A stretch of DNA of 64,000 nt, taken from Mesorhizobium loti. Lineage in GTDB: Bacteria > Pseudomonadota > Alphaproteobacteria > Rhizobiales > Rhizobiaceae. The number at the start of each line of letters is the position of its first letter. The stretch's first letter is position 1. The notes beneath the pieces are model-generated. The model was not told where the DNA came from, made no database searches, and saw only the letters and a program-made list of their open reading frames with translations. Positions 7,917 to 17,083 of the stretch are shown here, piece by piece. The stretch covers positions 186,001 to 250,000 of the forward strand of contig AP017605.1 of assembly GCA_002356515.1 (NCBI GenBank). Reading direction: 5' to 3'. A program made the translations under genes and the position numbers.

Positions 7917-7992
7917 TGGTGCCGCGTGAAGGGCTTGAACCCTCGCCCTGCCCTTATTTAGGGCGTTGTGTTACCAAATGAGCTACGACGGC
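7917..7992 (-). pseudogene. decayed tRNA (Thr-like)
   Basis: A 76-nt sequence on the minus strand begins GCCGTCGTAGCTCATTTGG and ends with a T-arm, GGTTCAAGCCC and CGGCACCA. Five of seven acceptor pairs form. The D-stem no longer pairs (GCTC against ACAC), and the anticodon loop TAAATAA lacks the invariant T at position 33. It is best read as a tRNA pseudogene descended from a threonine-type tRNA. An unusual island-borne tRNA is the alternative. Confidence 0.6.
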
Positions 7993-8070
7993 ACTCACCC
8001 CTGAGTTTACCCGTAAGTCCCGAGTATCACGGCTATAAACGTCGAAATACGGTCAGGTGATTAATCTTGC

Positions 8071-8146
8071 TGGTGCCCCCGGACGGGATCGAACCGCCGA
8101 CCTTCGGTTTACAAAACCGCTGCTCTACCAGCTGAGCTACAAGGGC
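8071..8146 (-). tRNA. tRNA-Thr (anticodon TGT)
   Basis: Complete 76-nt cloverleaf on the minus strand: acceptor GCCCTTG pairs with CGGGGGC (two G-U pairs), D-arm GCTC/GAGC, anticodon loop TTTGTAA, T-arm with GGTTCGATCCC, encoded CCA. It reads ACA codons. It supplies the only intact threonine tRNA near several tRNA-Thr fragments, which suggests the locus has been a repeated integration target. Confidence 0.93.
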
Positions 8147-8153
8147 ACGGCGC
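8109..8153. repeat. 45-bp direct repeat, right copy
   Basis: Right copy of the repeat described at 5593-5637, here forming the 5' half of the intact tRNA-Thr plus 7 flanking bases. One G/A difference separates the copies. The sequences diverge immediately on both sides. Confidence 0.7.
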
Positions 8154-8302
8154 TCCGGTAGCATATTTCGTGCGCCAGTAAAGACAAAACTCCGTTTTCG
8201 GTTACCCCGGCGGTGGATGACGCGGCGGATGCCCATGCTGAAATCCGCTGGCGCGCTTCCTACATATTGGAGAGGTGCAATCGCTTCGGACTGGAGTGTC
8301 GC

Positions 8303-8470
8303 ATGATCAGGCTTGTCATCATTCTCCCCATCGTCGTCATCGCGTGGATGTTGCTGGTGAAGCTCGTCAGCGACGTGAAGAAGGCCAATGTCGACTGGAC
8401 CGGCGTGACCACGATCATTGGCTTCATCGCGCTCGCCTTCTGGCTGCGCCACATTACCGGCATGGGGTGA
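8303..8470 (+). CDS. small membrane protein
   Basis: 55 residues, MIRLVIILPIVVIAWMLLVK at the start and a second hydrophobic segment GVTTIIGFIALAFWL, joined by a charged loop DVKKANVDW. The ATG at 8303 follows CTGGAG; the frame is open further upstream but without a ribosome site or plausible sequence. Two membrane spans are likely. No family recognised. It lies just outside the tRNA-Thr locus and before a palindromic repeat. Confidence 0.55.
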   Translation: MIRLVIILPIVVIAWMLLVKLVSDVKKANVDWTGVTTIIGFIALAFWLRHITGMG

Positions 8471-8473
8471 GAG

Positions 8474-8571
8474 AGAGCGAATAGGGAATAGCGAGTAGCA
8501 AATAGTTGGTAGTGGGACCGAGATTCCCGTGCGATCCTGCCTTCGCTACTCGCTATTTCTCCCGCTCCGCC
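8474..8571. repeat. intergenic palindromic repeat (GAATAGCGAGTAG type)
   Basis: The left arm carries GCGAATAGGGAATAGCGAGTAG and the right arm CTACTCGCTATTTC, giving a long imperfect inverted repeat. A related element with the same words lies at 57521-57590 inside the ribosomal cluster, so it is a dispersed family. It may also act as a terminator for the preceding small gene. Confidence 0.6.
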
Positions 8572-8667
8572 GAAGAATCTCCTCGACCTTTCGAACCTTT
8601 CGACATGCCGCGCCGACTGATCTCCAGAGGCGAATGATCGCCTCGGTCAAGGATCCAGGAGATCATC

Positions 8668-8868
8668 ATGTTCAAGCGCATGCTCACTTCCGCTCTCGTA
8701 GCCGTTTTCGTTGCCACAGGCGCGCTGGCCGCCACGGTTCAGACGTCGTCAGCTCACGGTATGCATCATCACCATCATCACTACGACGACGACTATGGCG
8801 ACTACTGGTGGTACCACCACCACCATCGTCATCATCATCACCATGGCGGGGTGGTCATCATCTTTTGA
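8668..8868 (+). CDS. small secreted histidine-rich protein
   Basis: 66 residues. MFKRMLTSALVAVFVATGALA is a clear signal peptide. The mature peptide is dominated by three histidine runs (HHHHHH, HHHH, HHHHH) mixed with a DDDYGDYWWY segment, ending in GGVVIIF. Clustered His with Asp and Tyr suggests binding of Ni, Zn, Co or Cu in the periplasm; that is inference from composition. The ATG follows CAGGAGATCATC. The leader and first codons are nearly the same as those of the gene at 9056, so the pair arose by duplication with the 3' part replaced. Confidence 0.75.
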   Translation: MFKRMLTSALVAVFVATGALAATVQTSSAHGMHHHHHHYDDDYGDYWWYHHHHRHHHHHGGVVIIF

Positions 8869-9055
8869 TGCCAAGGCCTGTCGCGTTCGAAGGGCGGCCT
8901 CGGCCGCCCTTTTGCATTTTCCGTAGCCCCACAGGCAGGAACCGGCAGCATCTTCGAAAAAAATCGAAAAAAGCTTCGAACCTTTTTCTTCGCGGCGACG
9001 ACAGATGATCAAGAGGCGGATGGATCGCCTCGGTCAACGAAGCAAGGAGATCATC

Positions 9056-9361
9056 ATGTTCAAGCGCACACTCGTTTCCGGCCTCATCGCCACCACTGTC
9101 GCCGCCACCGCGTTGGTCGGCACAGTTCAGCCTTCGGCGGCTCATTCGCATCACCACGACCTCGGCATCGGCATTGCCGCCGGCGTCGGCGGGTTCGTCC
9201 TTGGCAGCCTGCTTGCCCAGCAGCCGCCGCGTACCGTCTATGTCGACGAAGACGGTGGTTCCTGGCACGTCCGCCGCTGCTTCGATCGCTACTCGAGCTA
9301 CGATCCGGACTCCGACACCTACATCGGCTACGACGGCTATCGCCACTACTGCCGGCTCTGA
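9056..9361 (+). CDS. BA14K-like secreted protein
   Basis: 101 residues with signal peptide MFKRTLVSGLIATTVAATAL and likely cleavage after PSAAHS or nearby. A short HSHHHD remains, then a glycine-rich hydrophobic segment GIGIAAGVGGFVLGSLL. The C-terminus has the BA14K motif RYSSYDPDSDTYIGYDGYRHYC with its paired cysteines. BA14K proteins of Brucella and rhizobia are small immunoreactive, lectin-like envelope proteins. The ATG has an AAGGAGATCATC leader like that of the gene at 8668, and the first four codons are shared. A terminator hairpin follows at 9388. Confidence 0.82.
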   Translation: MFKRTLVSGLIATTVAATALVGTVQPSAAHSHHHDLGIGIAAGVGGFVLGSLLAQQPPRTVYVDEDGGSWHVRRCFDRYSSYDPDSDTYIGYDGYRHYCRL

Positions 9362-9387
9362 GAGGAGGAGGATTGTTTCAGCTATGG

Positions 9388-9415
9388 AAATAGGGGCTTG
9401 AACGAGCCCCTATTT
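9388..9415 (+). terminator. intrinsic terminator after BA14K-like gene
   Basis: AAATAGGGGC and GCCCCTATTT form a perfect 10-bp stem with an 8-nt loop, followed by CGTTTG. It lies between convergent genes and could serve both directions. Confidence 0.7.
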
Positions 9416-9433
9416 CGTTTGCCTTACAAATAC

Positions 9434-9865
9434 TTACAGTTGGTTTTTCAGACCGGGGTCGGAAATCGGCAATCCGGCAGCGCTGCAGGTGCTGCCGACA
9501 ATTTGCCTAGTTTCCGAAGCGCCCATGGCGACGAGTTCGAAGCTGCTTCCCGAATCCGGGTAGATCTTGGCAATGAAGGCTTGGTCGCCGCCATAGCTGC
9601 CGGAGGGGTCCTTGCCGTTGACGAAGCCGCAGACGACGATCTCCTTGCGGCCGTTCAGCGTCCGCTCGCCGGCAAGCATCTTCCCGAACCGGGCGGAAGC
9701 GGGATCCGGCAAGCGCTGACGGATGCCGGTGGTGATGATCTCCTCCAGGGCAAGCGGGATCGGAATGGGATCGACGCGCTGGTCGCCGCCGGCATCAGGT
9801 CGAGGTGCCGCCGCCACGCATCCGCAAAGTGAAGCGACAAGCAAAAGCTGAACCGTTTTGTGCAT
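9434..9865 (-). CDS. putative lipoprotein of unknown function
   Basis: 143 residues from ATG 9865. The N-terminus MHKTVQLLLVASLCGC is a lipoprotein signal with lipobox LCGC, so Cys16 is the likely lipidated residue. The mature part has LPDPASARFGKM and EIVVCGFVNGKDPSGSYGG segments, a pattern seen in many small rhizobial proteins that I cannot name, and a second pair of cysteines. The longer open frame up to 9994 has no signal and was rejected. It stands alone, convergent with the BA14K-like gene. Confidence 0.68.
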   Translation of the reverse strand: MHKTVQLLLVASLCGCVAAAPRPDAGGDQRVDPIPIPLALEEIITTGIRQRLPDPASARFGKMLAGERTLNGRKEIVVCGFVNGKDPSGSYGGDQAFIAKIYPDSGSSFELVAMGASETRQIVGSTCSAAGLPISDPGLKNQL

Positions 9866-9999
9866 CCGTGCCCTTTCGCATGCATTCGAACGCCCGGGAA
9901 GGCGGAGTCCATGCCGCCGGTGCTTGCGGTGCCGGCATGGCCATACTGCCCGATTTCTCGATATTACGACCAGGAGCGCGCTGCCCCGAGGCAAGGCGA

Positions 10000-10821
10000 T
10001 CAGCCGGCTTGCAGGCCGCCGATCATCCGGGTCACCTCAGCCGCGGCACTGCGCACCATCGGCCCGATCTCGGCCAGCCGCTCCGGCGTCACCCGCACGG
10101 TTGGCCCCGACACCGAGACGCCGCCGATCGGTTCGCCGAACTCGTTGAAGATGGCGGCGGCCACGCAGCGCATGCCGGGGTGCCGCTCCTCGTCATCGAC
10201 CGACCAGCCGCGCTGCTTGATGACAGCCAGGTCGTGGGCGAGGGCAGGGATCTCGGACAGTGTCTTGTCGGTGAAGCGCTGCAGGCCGGCTTTGCGCAAT
10301 ATGGTGCCGACGCGTTCCGGTTCGAGATGCGCCAGCACCGCCTTGCCGATGCCGGACGCGTGGAAGGGGCTGCGTGTTCCCGGGCGGAAGAAGGCGCGGA
10401 TCGCCTGGTGCGTCTCGACCTGGCTGACGAACACCACGCAATCATCCTCGGCGACGCCGAGATTGGCGGTCTCGCCGGTTCTCTCCATCAGCTCCTGCAT
10501 GACGATGCGGGCGCGGTCGACCAGCTTGCGGCGGCGCAGGAATGCAGCACCCATGCGGTAGGTTTCGACGCCGATCGACCACAACTGGTCTGACGTGTCG
10601 AACTCGACCATGCCGTGGTTTTCGAGCGTCGTCAGCATGCGGTAGGCGGTGGAGGCGGCAAGGCCGCTCTGCGCCGATATCTCGCTCAACGACAGGCCGC
10701 TGCCCTCCGCGACGATGGCCAGGATGCGCAAGGCCCGATCGAGCGACTGAACCGAACTGGTTTCGGCGGGGCCATTGAATGCGCGCGGTCGGCCGCGCTG
10801 GCGTTTTTCGGTGGTTTCCAT
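10000..10821 (-). CDS. IclR-family regulator of the glyoxylate operon
   Basis: 273 residues from ATG 10821. After a basic start (KRQRGRPR), residues about 20-80 form the winged helix, with LSLSEISAQSGLAASTAYRM as the HTH. The effector domain contains the IclR-type stretches FHASGIGKAVLAHL and CVAAAIFNEFGEPIGGVSVSGP. The open frame continues to 11934 but would overlap gcl. It is divergent from gcl-hyi-glxR across 213 bp, the same logic as AllR and gcl in enteric bacteria, so it probably controls that operon; glyoxylate or a related acid could be the effector. Confidence 0.85.
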   Translation of the reverse strand: METTEKRQRGRPRAFNGPAETSSVQSLDRALRILAIVAEGSGLSLSEISAQSGLAASTAYRMLTTLENHGMVEFDTSDQLWSIGVETYRMGAAFLRRRKLVDRARIVMQELMERTGETANLGVAEDDCVVFVSQVETHQAIRAFFRPGTRSPFHASGIGKAVLAHLEPERVGTILRKAGLQRFTDKTLSEIPALAHDLAVIKQRGWSVDDEERHPGMRCVAAAIFNEFGEPIGGVSVSGPTVRVTPERLAEIGPMVRSAAAEVTRMIGGLQAG

Positions 10822-11034
10822 GGTGCCAGTCTCGCCGATTTCGCCAAATGTGCAATGAAAAAGTTTTTCACTACGGCGAGGCGGCAAATCCCTGGAAAAC
10901 AGAAAATCCAATAAAATCAGCACACAGGCGCCGTTTTCTAGAAATGAAAAAATATTCTGAAAAAATTGAAAAATAGCCGGCTTGCTGAGATAACAGGCCA
11001 TCCAACAATGACAACCCCAGTGGAGGGCCGGAAA
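10822..11034. promoter_or_regulatory. divergent iclR/gcl control region
   Basis: A strikingly AT-rich 213-bp gap within GC-rich DNA. It contains the perfect palindrome TTTCTAGAAA at 10935-10944 and several A/T-rich words such as GGAAAACAGAAAATCC. No exact operator can be assigned. GGAGGG at 11022-11027 is the ribosome site for gcl. Confidence 0.5.
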
Positions 11035-12816
<1,782 letters not shown>

Positions 12817-12827
12817 GAGAAAAAGGA

Positions 12828-13625
12828 ATGCCGCGTTTTTCAGCCAATCTGTCGATGCTCTTTGGCGAGCATGATTTCCTCGACCGTTTTGATGCCGCCG
12901 CCCGCGCCGGCTTCAAGGGCGTCGAATATATCGGCCCCTATGACCATGCGCCCGAAGTGGTGGCCGCGAGGTTGAAGAAGAACGGCCTGACGCAGGTGCT
13001 GTTCAACCTGCCGGCCGGCGACTGGGCCAAGGGCGAGCGCGGCATCGCCGTGCTGCCGGACCGCGTGCCGGAATTCCGCCAGGGCATCGCCAAGGCGATC
13101 ACCTATGCGCAGGCGCTCGGCTGCCCGCAGGTCAATTGCCTGGCCGGCATTGCGCCGGCGAGCGTCGATCGCAAGGTGCTCGAGGATGTTTTCGCTGAAA
13201 ACCTCGCTTTCGCGGCGGAGAAGCTGGAGCAGGCAGGCATCCGCCTGCTGATCGAGCCGATCAACACGCGCGACATTCCGGGCTTCTTCCTCAACTATTC
13301 GGACCATGCGCTGGCGCTGATCGACCGCGTCGGCTCGAAAAACCTGTTCCTGCAATACGACATCTATCACATGCAGGTCATGGAGGGGGATCTCGCCCGT
13401 AAAATCGAGGCCAACCTCGGCCGCATCGCGCATATCCAGCTTGCGGACAATCCCGGCCGTCACGAGCCGGGGACGGGCGAGATCAATTATCCCTTCCTCT
13501 ACGACCACATCGACCGCATCGGCTATTCCGGCTGGATCGGCGCGGAATACAAGCCGAAGGCCGGCACCGAGGCCGGACTGGGCTGGTTCCGGGACCTGGC
13601 CGGGCAGGGCAGCGCGGCGGCTTAA
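12828..13625 (+). CDS. hyi: hydroxypyruvate isomerase
   Basis: 265 residues, a xylose-isomerase-like TIM barrel. It starts MPRFSANLSMLFGEHDFLDRF, the typical Hyi N-terminus, after an AAAAGGA site 11 bp from the gcl stop. Metal and substrate residues appear in LLIEPINTRDIPGF, LQYDIYHMQVMEGD and IGAEYKPK. It interconverts hydroxypyruvate and tartronate semialdehyde, so it links glyoxylate carboligation to hydroxypyruvate use. It is cotranscribed with gcl and, after a 111-bp gap with a hairpin repeat, glxR. Confidence 0.93.
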   Translation: MPRFSANLSMLFGEHDFLDRFDAAARAGFKGVEYIGPYDHAPEVVAARLKKNGLTQVLFNLPAGDWAKGERGIAVLPDRVPEFRQGIAKAITYAQALGCPQVNCLAGIAPASVDRKVLEDVFAENLAFAAEKLEQAGIRLLIEPINTRDIPGFFLNYSDHALALIDRVGSKNLFLQYDIYHMQVMEGDLARKIEANLGRIAHIQLADNPGRHEPGTGEINYPFLYDHIDRIGYSGWIGAEYKPKAGTEAGLGWFRDLAGQGSAAA

Positions 13626-13646
13626 GAGCCGAAGCTGAAGCTGCCA

Positions 13647-13669
13647 ATCTCCCCCCTTGTGGGGGAGAT
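13647..13669. repeat. palindromic hairpin between hyi and glxR
   Basis: ATCTCCCCC pairs perfectly with GGGGGAGAT around a 5-nt loop; the following TCCGGCAGGACAGAGGGGGG is part of the same sort of rhizobial intergenic repeat. It lies inside the glyoxylate operon and may shape mRNA stability rather than end transcription, as no T tract follows. Confidence 0.6.
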
Positions 13670-13736
13670 GTCCGGCAGGACAGAGGGGGGCGTGACAGAA
13701 CGCGGCCTCGACAAAGACATACGACGGAGAACCACA

Positions 13737-14654
13737 ATGGAAACCATAGGCTTCATCGGCCTCGGCATCATGGGCGCGCCGATGGCGGGGCATCTGTTGG
13801 ACGCCGGCTACAAGGTCATCGCCAGCGACCATCGCTCAACGCCGCCGACCGATCTCATCGCCAAAGGCCTGAAGACAGTCTCCGGCCATGCCGCCGTCGC
13901 CAAGGCTGCCGACATCGTCATCACCATGGTGCCTGACACCCCACAGGTCGCCGATGTGCTGTTCGGCGACAATGGAGTCGCCTCCGGCCTGTCGAAAGGC
14001 AAGCTGGTCATCGACATGAGCTCGATCTCGCCGATCGAGACCAAGGTGTTCGCCAAGAGGATCAACGAGCTCGGCTGCGACTATCTCGACGCGCCGGTTT
14101 CCGGTGGCGAGGTCGGTGCCAAGGCGGCGTCGCTGACCATCATGGTCGGTGGCGAGGATAAACCGTTCGAGCGCGCCAAACCGGTGTTCGAGAAAATGGG
14201 CAAGAACATCACTTTGGTCGGCCCGAATGGTGTCGGCCAGACCACCAAGGTCGCCAACCAGATCGTCGTCGCGCTGACCATTGAAGCCGTCGCCGAAGCG
14301 CTTGTTTTTGCTTCGAAAGCCGGGGCCGACCCGGCCAAGGTCAGGCAGGCGCTGATGGGCGGGCTGGCGGCCTCGCGCATTCTCGAAGTGCATGGCGAGC
14401 GCATGGTCAAGCGCACCTTCGCGCCAGGCTTCCGCATCGAACTGCACCAGAAGGATCTCAACCTCGCGCTGGAAGGCGCCAAGGCGCTCGGTGTGTCGCT
14501 GCCCAACACCTCGACCACGCAGCAGCTGTTCAATTCCTGCGCTGCCAATGGCGGCGCCAAGGAGGATCACTCGGCGCTGGTCAGGGCGCTGGAGCGGATG
14601 GCCAATTTCGAGGTCGGTGGCGAGGTGGCAAACGTCAAAGGCAAAGCGGCATAG
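13737..14654 (+). CDS. glxR: 2-hydroxy-3-oxopropionate reductase (tartronate semialdehyde reductase)
   Basis: 305 residues of the beta-hydroxyacid dehydrogenase family; reduces tartronate semialdehyde to D-glycerate. ATG 13737 starts METIGFIGLGIMGAPMAGHL, the Rossmann motif G-x-G-x-x-G. The substrate loop YLDAPVSGGEVGA and the catalytic lysine segment GVGQTTKVANQIVV are both present. An open frame from 13659 reads through the intergenic repeat and was rejected. It completes the gcl-hyi-glxR route. GarR-type enzymes of glucarate metabolism are near relatives, but the operon favours GlxR. Confidence 0.92.
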   Translation: METIGFIGLGIMGAPMAGHLLDAGYKVIASDHRSTPPTDLIAKGLKTVSGHAAVAKAADIVITMVPDTPQVADVLFGDNGVASGLSKGKLVIDMSSISPIETKVFAKRINELGCDYLDAPVSGGEVGAKAASLTIMVGGEDKPFERAKPVFEKMGKNITLVGPNGVGQTTKVANQIVVALTIEAVAEALVFASKAGADPAKVRQALMGGLAASRILEVHGERMVKRTFAPGFRIELHQKDLNLALEGAKALGVSLPNTSTTQQLFNSCAANGGAKEDHSALVRALERMANFEVGGEVANVKGKAA

Positions 14655-14708
14655 GTCGGGAGAGGGTGGCGTAACGTTCCCAAGCCGCCCCTCTTTTTCC
14701 TGTCGAAG

Positions 14709-14745
14709 AACGGGTTCCTGCGTCTGTCGCCGGAACCCGTTTCTC
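14709..14745. terminator. bidirectional terminator between glxR and rlmB
   Basis: AACGGGTTCC pairs with GGAACCCGTT over a 13-nt loop, followed by TCTCG then TTT on the plus strand. It lies between convergent genes and can serve both. Confidence 0.65.
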
Positions 14746-14775
14746 GTTTGGGCAGGCGGCCTGCCGCTTCCGAGC

Positions 14776-15624
14776 TCAGCCGCGCTTCAAAAATGCCCGC
14801 GCGGCGTAAAGGCTGACCGCCGCGGCATTCGAGACGTTGAGCGAGCGGATGGCGCCGGGCATGTCGAGCCGCGCCAGCGTCGTCACCGTCTCGCGCGTCT
14901 TCTGCCGCAGGCCCTTGCCTTCGGCGCCGAGCACCAGCGCGATCCTGTCGCCGGCAAAGCTGGGTTCGAGTTCCGCCGGCCCGTCCGAATCAAGCCCGAT
15001 GGTCTGGAAGCCGGCCTCGTGCAACTGCCCGAGGGCGTCGGCCAGGTTCTTCACCTCGATCTGGTCGATATGCTCCAGCGCGCCGGAGGCGGACTTCGCC
15101 AGCACGCCCGATTCCTGCGGGCTGTGGCGCGCCGTGGTGATCAGCGCGCCGGCGCCGAAAGCGACCGCCGAGCGCAGGATGGCGCCGACATTGTGCGGAT
15201 CGGTGACCTGGTCGAGCACCAGCACCAACCTTGTGTCGCCGAGCGCGTCGAGGCGCTTCGGCTTCAACGGCTCCGCCTCGATCAGCACGCCCTGATGCAC
15301 GGCGTCCGACCCGGTGAACTTGTCGATGTCCCGAGGCTCGACCAGTTCGGCGGTGAAGGGCAAGGCGGCGAGATCGGCGATCTCGAGACGCTCGGCCGCA
15401 TTGCGCGTCACCAGCATTTTTTTGATCCGGCGGCGCGGATTGTCGAGCGCCGCCCGCACCGTGTGCAGGCCATAAAGCCGCACCAGGCCGTCGGCGGCAT
15501 TCTCGCCGGGCGGAACGGGCTGGCGCGGCCGGAACGCCGGGGCGCCGCCGCTTTTCTCGTCGCGGTGCGCGCGGCGCAGCTTGGCGTAATGGGTGTCTTT
15601 GGGGGTGTTGGTCTTGTTGCTCAT
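14776..15624 (-). CDS. rlmB: 23S rRNA (guanosine-2'-O-)-methyltransferase, TrmH/RlmB family
   Basis: 282 residues. A basic linker of about 45 residues precedes the substrate-binding domain (LYGLHTVRAALDNPRRR). The SpoU knot domain has all three motifs: LDQVTDPHNVGAILRSA, LVLGAEGKGLR and IRSLNVSNAAAVSLY. Enzymes of this type methylate the ribose of a guanosine in 23S rRNA with S-adenosylmethionine. The long N-terminal extension is usual in rhizobia. It is transcribed away from the downstream tRNA-Tyr and tRNA-Gly genes. The exact rRNA position is assigned by family, not shown here. Confidence 0.88.
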   Translation of the reverse strand: MSNKTNTPKDTHYAKLRRAHRDEKSGGAPAFRPRQPVPPGENAADGLVRLYGLHTVRAALDNPRRRIKKMLVTRNAAERLEIADLAALPFTAELVEPRDIDKFTGSDAVHQGVLIEAEPLKPKRLDALGDTRLVLVLDQVTDPHNVGAILRSAVAFGAGALITTARHSPQESGVLAKSASGALEHIDQIEVKNLADALGQLHEAGFQTIGLDSDGPAELEPSFAGDRIALVLGAEGKGLRQKTRETVTTLARLDMPGAIRSLNVSNAAAVSLYAARAFLKRG

Positions 15625-15826
15625 GGCCGGCTTCTATAGCCGTCTGCCGCGGCCAAGGATATGGCCCGTCGCCGCAGCCGGCGAACAACATCGAAAAACC
15701 CTTCCAGTGCGGTTGACACCCACTGGCCTTGCCGCCATAAGGCGCTTCGCTGATTTCGGACAAGACTTCTATCTCGGGCTCCGGGGTCGGCAAGAATGCC
15801 TCGTTGCATGGCTCCGGCGGCAGACT

Positions 15827-15911
15827 GGAGAGGTGCCCGAGTGGTTAAAGGGGACGGACTGTAAATCCGTTGGCTTAGCCTACGTTGGTTCGAATCCAAC
15901 CCTCTCCACCA
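15827..15911 (+). tRNA. tRNA-Tyr (anticodon GTA)
   Basis: 85-nt class II tRNA with acceptor GGAGAGG/CCTCTCC, D-arm start GCCCGAGTGG, anticodon loop CTGTAAA, a long variable arm, T-arm GGTTCGAATCC and encoded CCA. The tRNA-Tyr - tRNA-Gly pair near tuf and tRNA-Trp is the usual rhizobial order. Confidence 0.95.
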
Positions 15912-15941
15912 CTGCCGGCCCGGAAGCCCTGAAACGAAAAA

Positions 15942-15986
15942 GCATCGGGCCGAAAAGTGCATGGCGCTTTTCGGGTGAATCCGATA
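15942..15986. repeat. CGAAAAG-type palindromic repeat
   Basis: Imperfect hairpin with arms GCATCGG and CCGATAC enclosing CCGAAAAGTGC and GCGCTTTTCGG. Related elements sit at 52895-52933 and 53388-53430. It lies between tRNA-Tyr and tRNA-Gly and could affect processing of a joint transcript. Confidence 0.6.
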
Positions 15987-16000
15987 CTTCAGTGCAAGGC

Positions 16001-16074
16001 GCGGGTATAGCTCAGTGGTAGAGCAGCAGCCTTCCAAGCTGAATATGCGGGTTCGATTCCCGCTACCCGCTCCA
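16001..16074 (+). tRNA. tRNA-Gly (anticodon TCC)
   Basis: 74-nt cloverleaf: acceptor GCGGGTA/TACCCGC, D-arm GCTC/GAGC, anticodon loop CTTCCAA, T-arm GGTTCGATTCC, discriminator T and encoded CCA. It reads GGA and GGG codons. Confidence 0.95.
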
Positions 16075-16153
16075 GACTTTCATCCCACAATCGCTAAGCC
16101 CTGACACTGCGCGACCATGCGCGCAGCGCTTCCGGACATCAATATGGGCCGCG

Positions 16154-16618
16154 TCAGCTGTTGAATGCCGACGCCACCTGGTGCTGCTGCGGCAGCTGGC
16201 CGTTCGGCGTCAGCTTGTCGACGATGCCGGGCAAAGCCGTGGACAGTTGCTTGAGCAGTTCTCCCTCGTCCATGCCGGTGCGTTGCGCGATCTCGCGGAT
16301 GACCTGCGGCCCGAGTGCTGCGCCGAGATCATTGGCGTTGATCGACTGGTTCTGCCCGGTGCCGACCCAGGAATCGGCGACATTGCCGTGGCCGGCATCC
16401 TTGAGCTTGTCGAGCAAGCCGCCCAGTCCGCCGAGCAGGCCGCCATCACTGGCGGTGGTTCCGACAGGAGTTGGGTCGGCCGGCGCGGGCGTTTGAGGCT
16501 GACCCGGCTGTTCAGCGCTTCTGCCGCTCAGCATTTTTCCGACCAGCAACGCGCCGAGCGCGATCATCAGCGGTTTGGTGATGTTGCCGCCGGGAACGGC
16601 GTTGTCAAAAAGTCCCAT
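16154..16618 (-). CDS. YidB-like DUF937 protein
   Basis: 154 residues. It starts MGLFDNAVPGGNITKPLMIALGAL and has a proline-rich linker at 37-52. The helical C-terminal half has GLGGLLDKLKDAGHGNVADSW and LGPQVIREIAQRTGMDEGELLKQLS, as in E. coli YidB. The molecular role of the family is unknown. It is divergent from the GlsB-type stress membrane protein, which fits a common stress-related setting but does not prove it. Confidence 0.78.
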   Translation of the reverse strand: MGLFDNAVPGGNITKPLMIALGALLVGKMLSGRSAEQPGQPQTPAPADPTPVGTTASDGGLLGGLGGLLDKLKDAGHGNVADSWVGTGQNQSINANDLGAALGPQVIREIAQRTGMDEGELLKQLSTALPGIVDKLTPNGQLPQQHQVASAFNS

Positions 16619-16749
16619 AGTGGATCCTCCATCTCAACCAAGCCCTGCCCACCTCTGACAATGGCGCATCCAGGCGGAATTTCAAGCTGGCTTGAGGTTT
16701 TGACAATCATATGAAAATGTCGGGCCAGCGGGGGGATGGAGAGGAAAAA

Positions 16750-17007
16750 ATGGGTATCATCAGCTGGATCATTCTCGGCGCCATCGCCGGCTTCCTGGGC
16801 AGCAAAATCGTCAACAAGACCGGCCAGGGCCTGCTCATGGATATCGTGCTCGGCATCGTCGGCGCCATCGTCGGCGGCGTGATCTGCAGCCAACTCTTTG
16901 GCATAGGCGTCACCGGCCTCAACATCTCCAGCCTGATCGTCTCAGTGGTTGGCGCGATAGTTGTGCTGTGGGCTTACCACCAGTTCAGCGGAAGGCGGAC
17001 GCTTTAG
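16750..17007 (+). CDS. GlsB/YeaQ/YmgE-family membrane protein
   Basis: 85 residues with three hydrophobic segments: GIISWIILGAIAGFLGSKI, MDIVLGIVGAIVGGVICSQL and ISSLIVSVVGAIVVLWAYH. These glycine-rich spans are the mark of the transglycosylase-associated (Transgly_assoc) family, small inner-membrane proteins linked to stress. ATG 16750 follows GGAGAGGAAAAA; an upstream ATG at 16711 gives an unlikely polar extension. Function is not established for the family. Confidence 0.85.
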   Translation: MGIISWIILGAIAGFLGSKIVNKTGQGLLMDIVLGIVGAIVGGVICSQLFGIGVTGLNISSLIVSVVGAIVVLWAYHQFSGRRTL

Positions 17008-17083
17008 GGCCCCCCAGAGCGTCTGAAGTTTCAAAATATTGCTGAGGCAAGACCAGCTGCAGCCGGTATGTGCGGCCGCTTGC

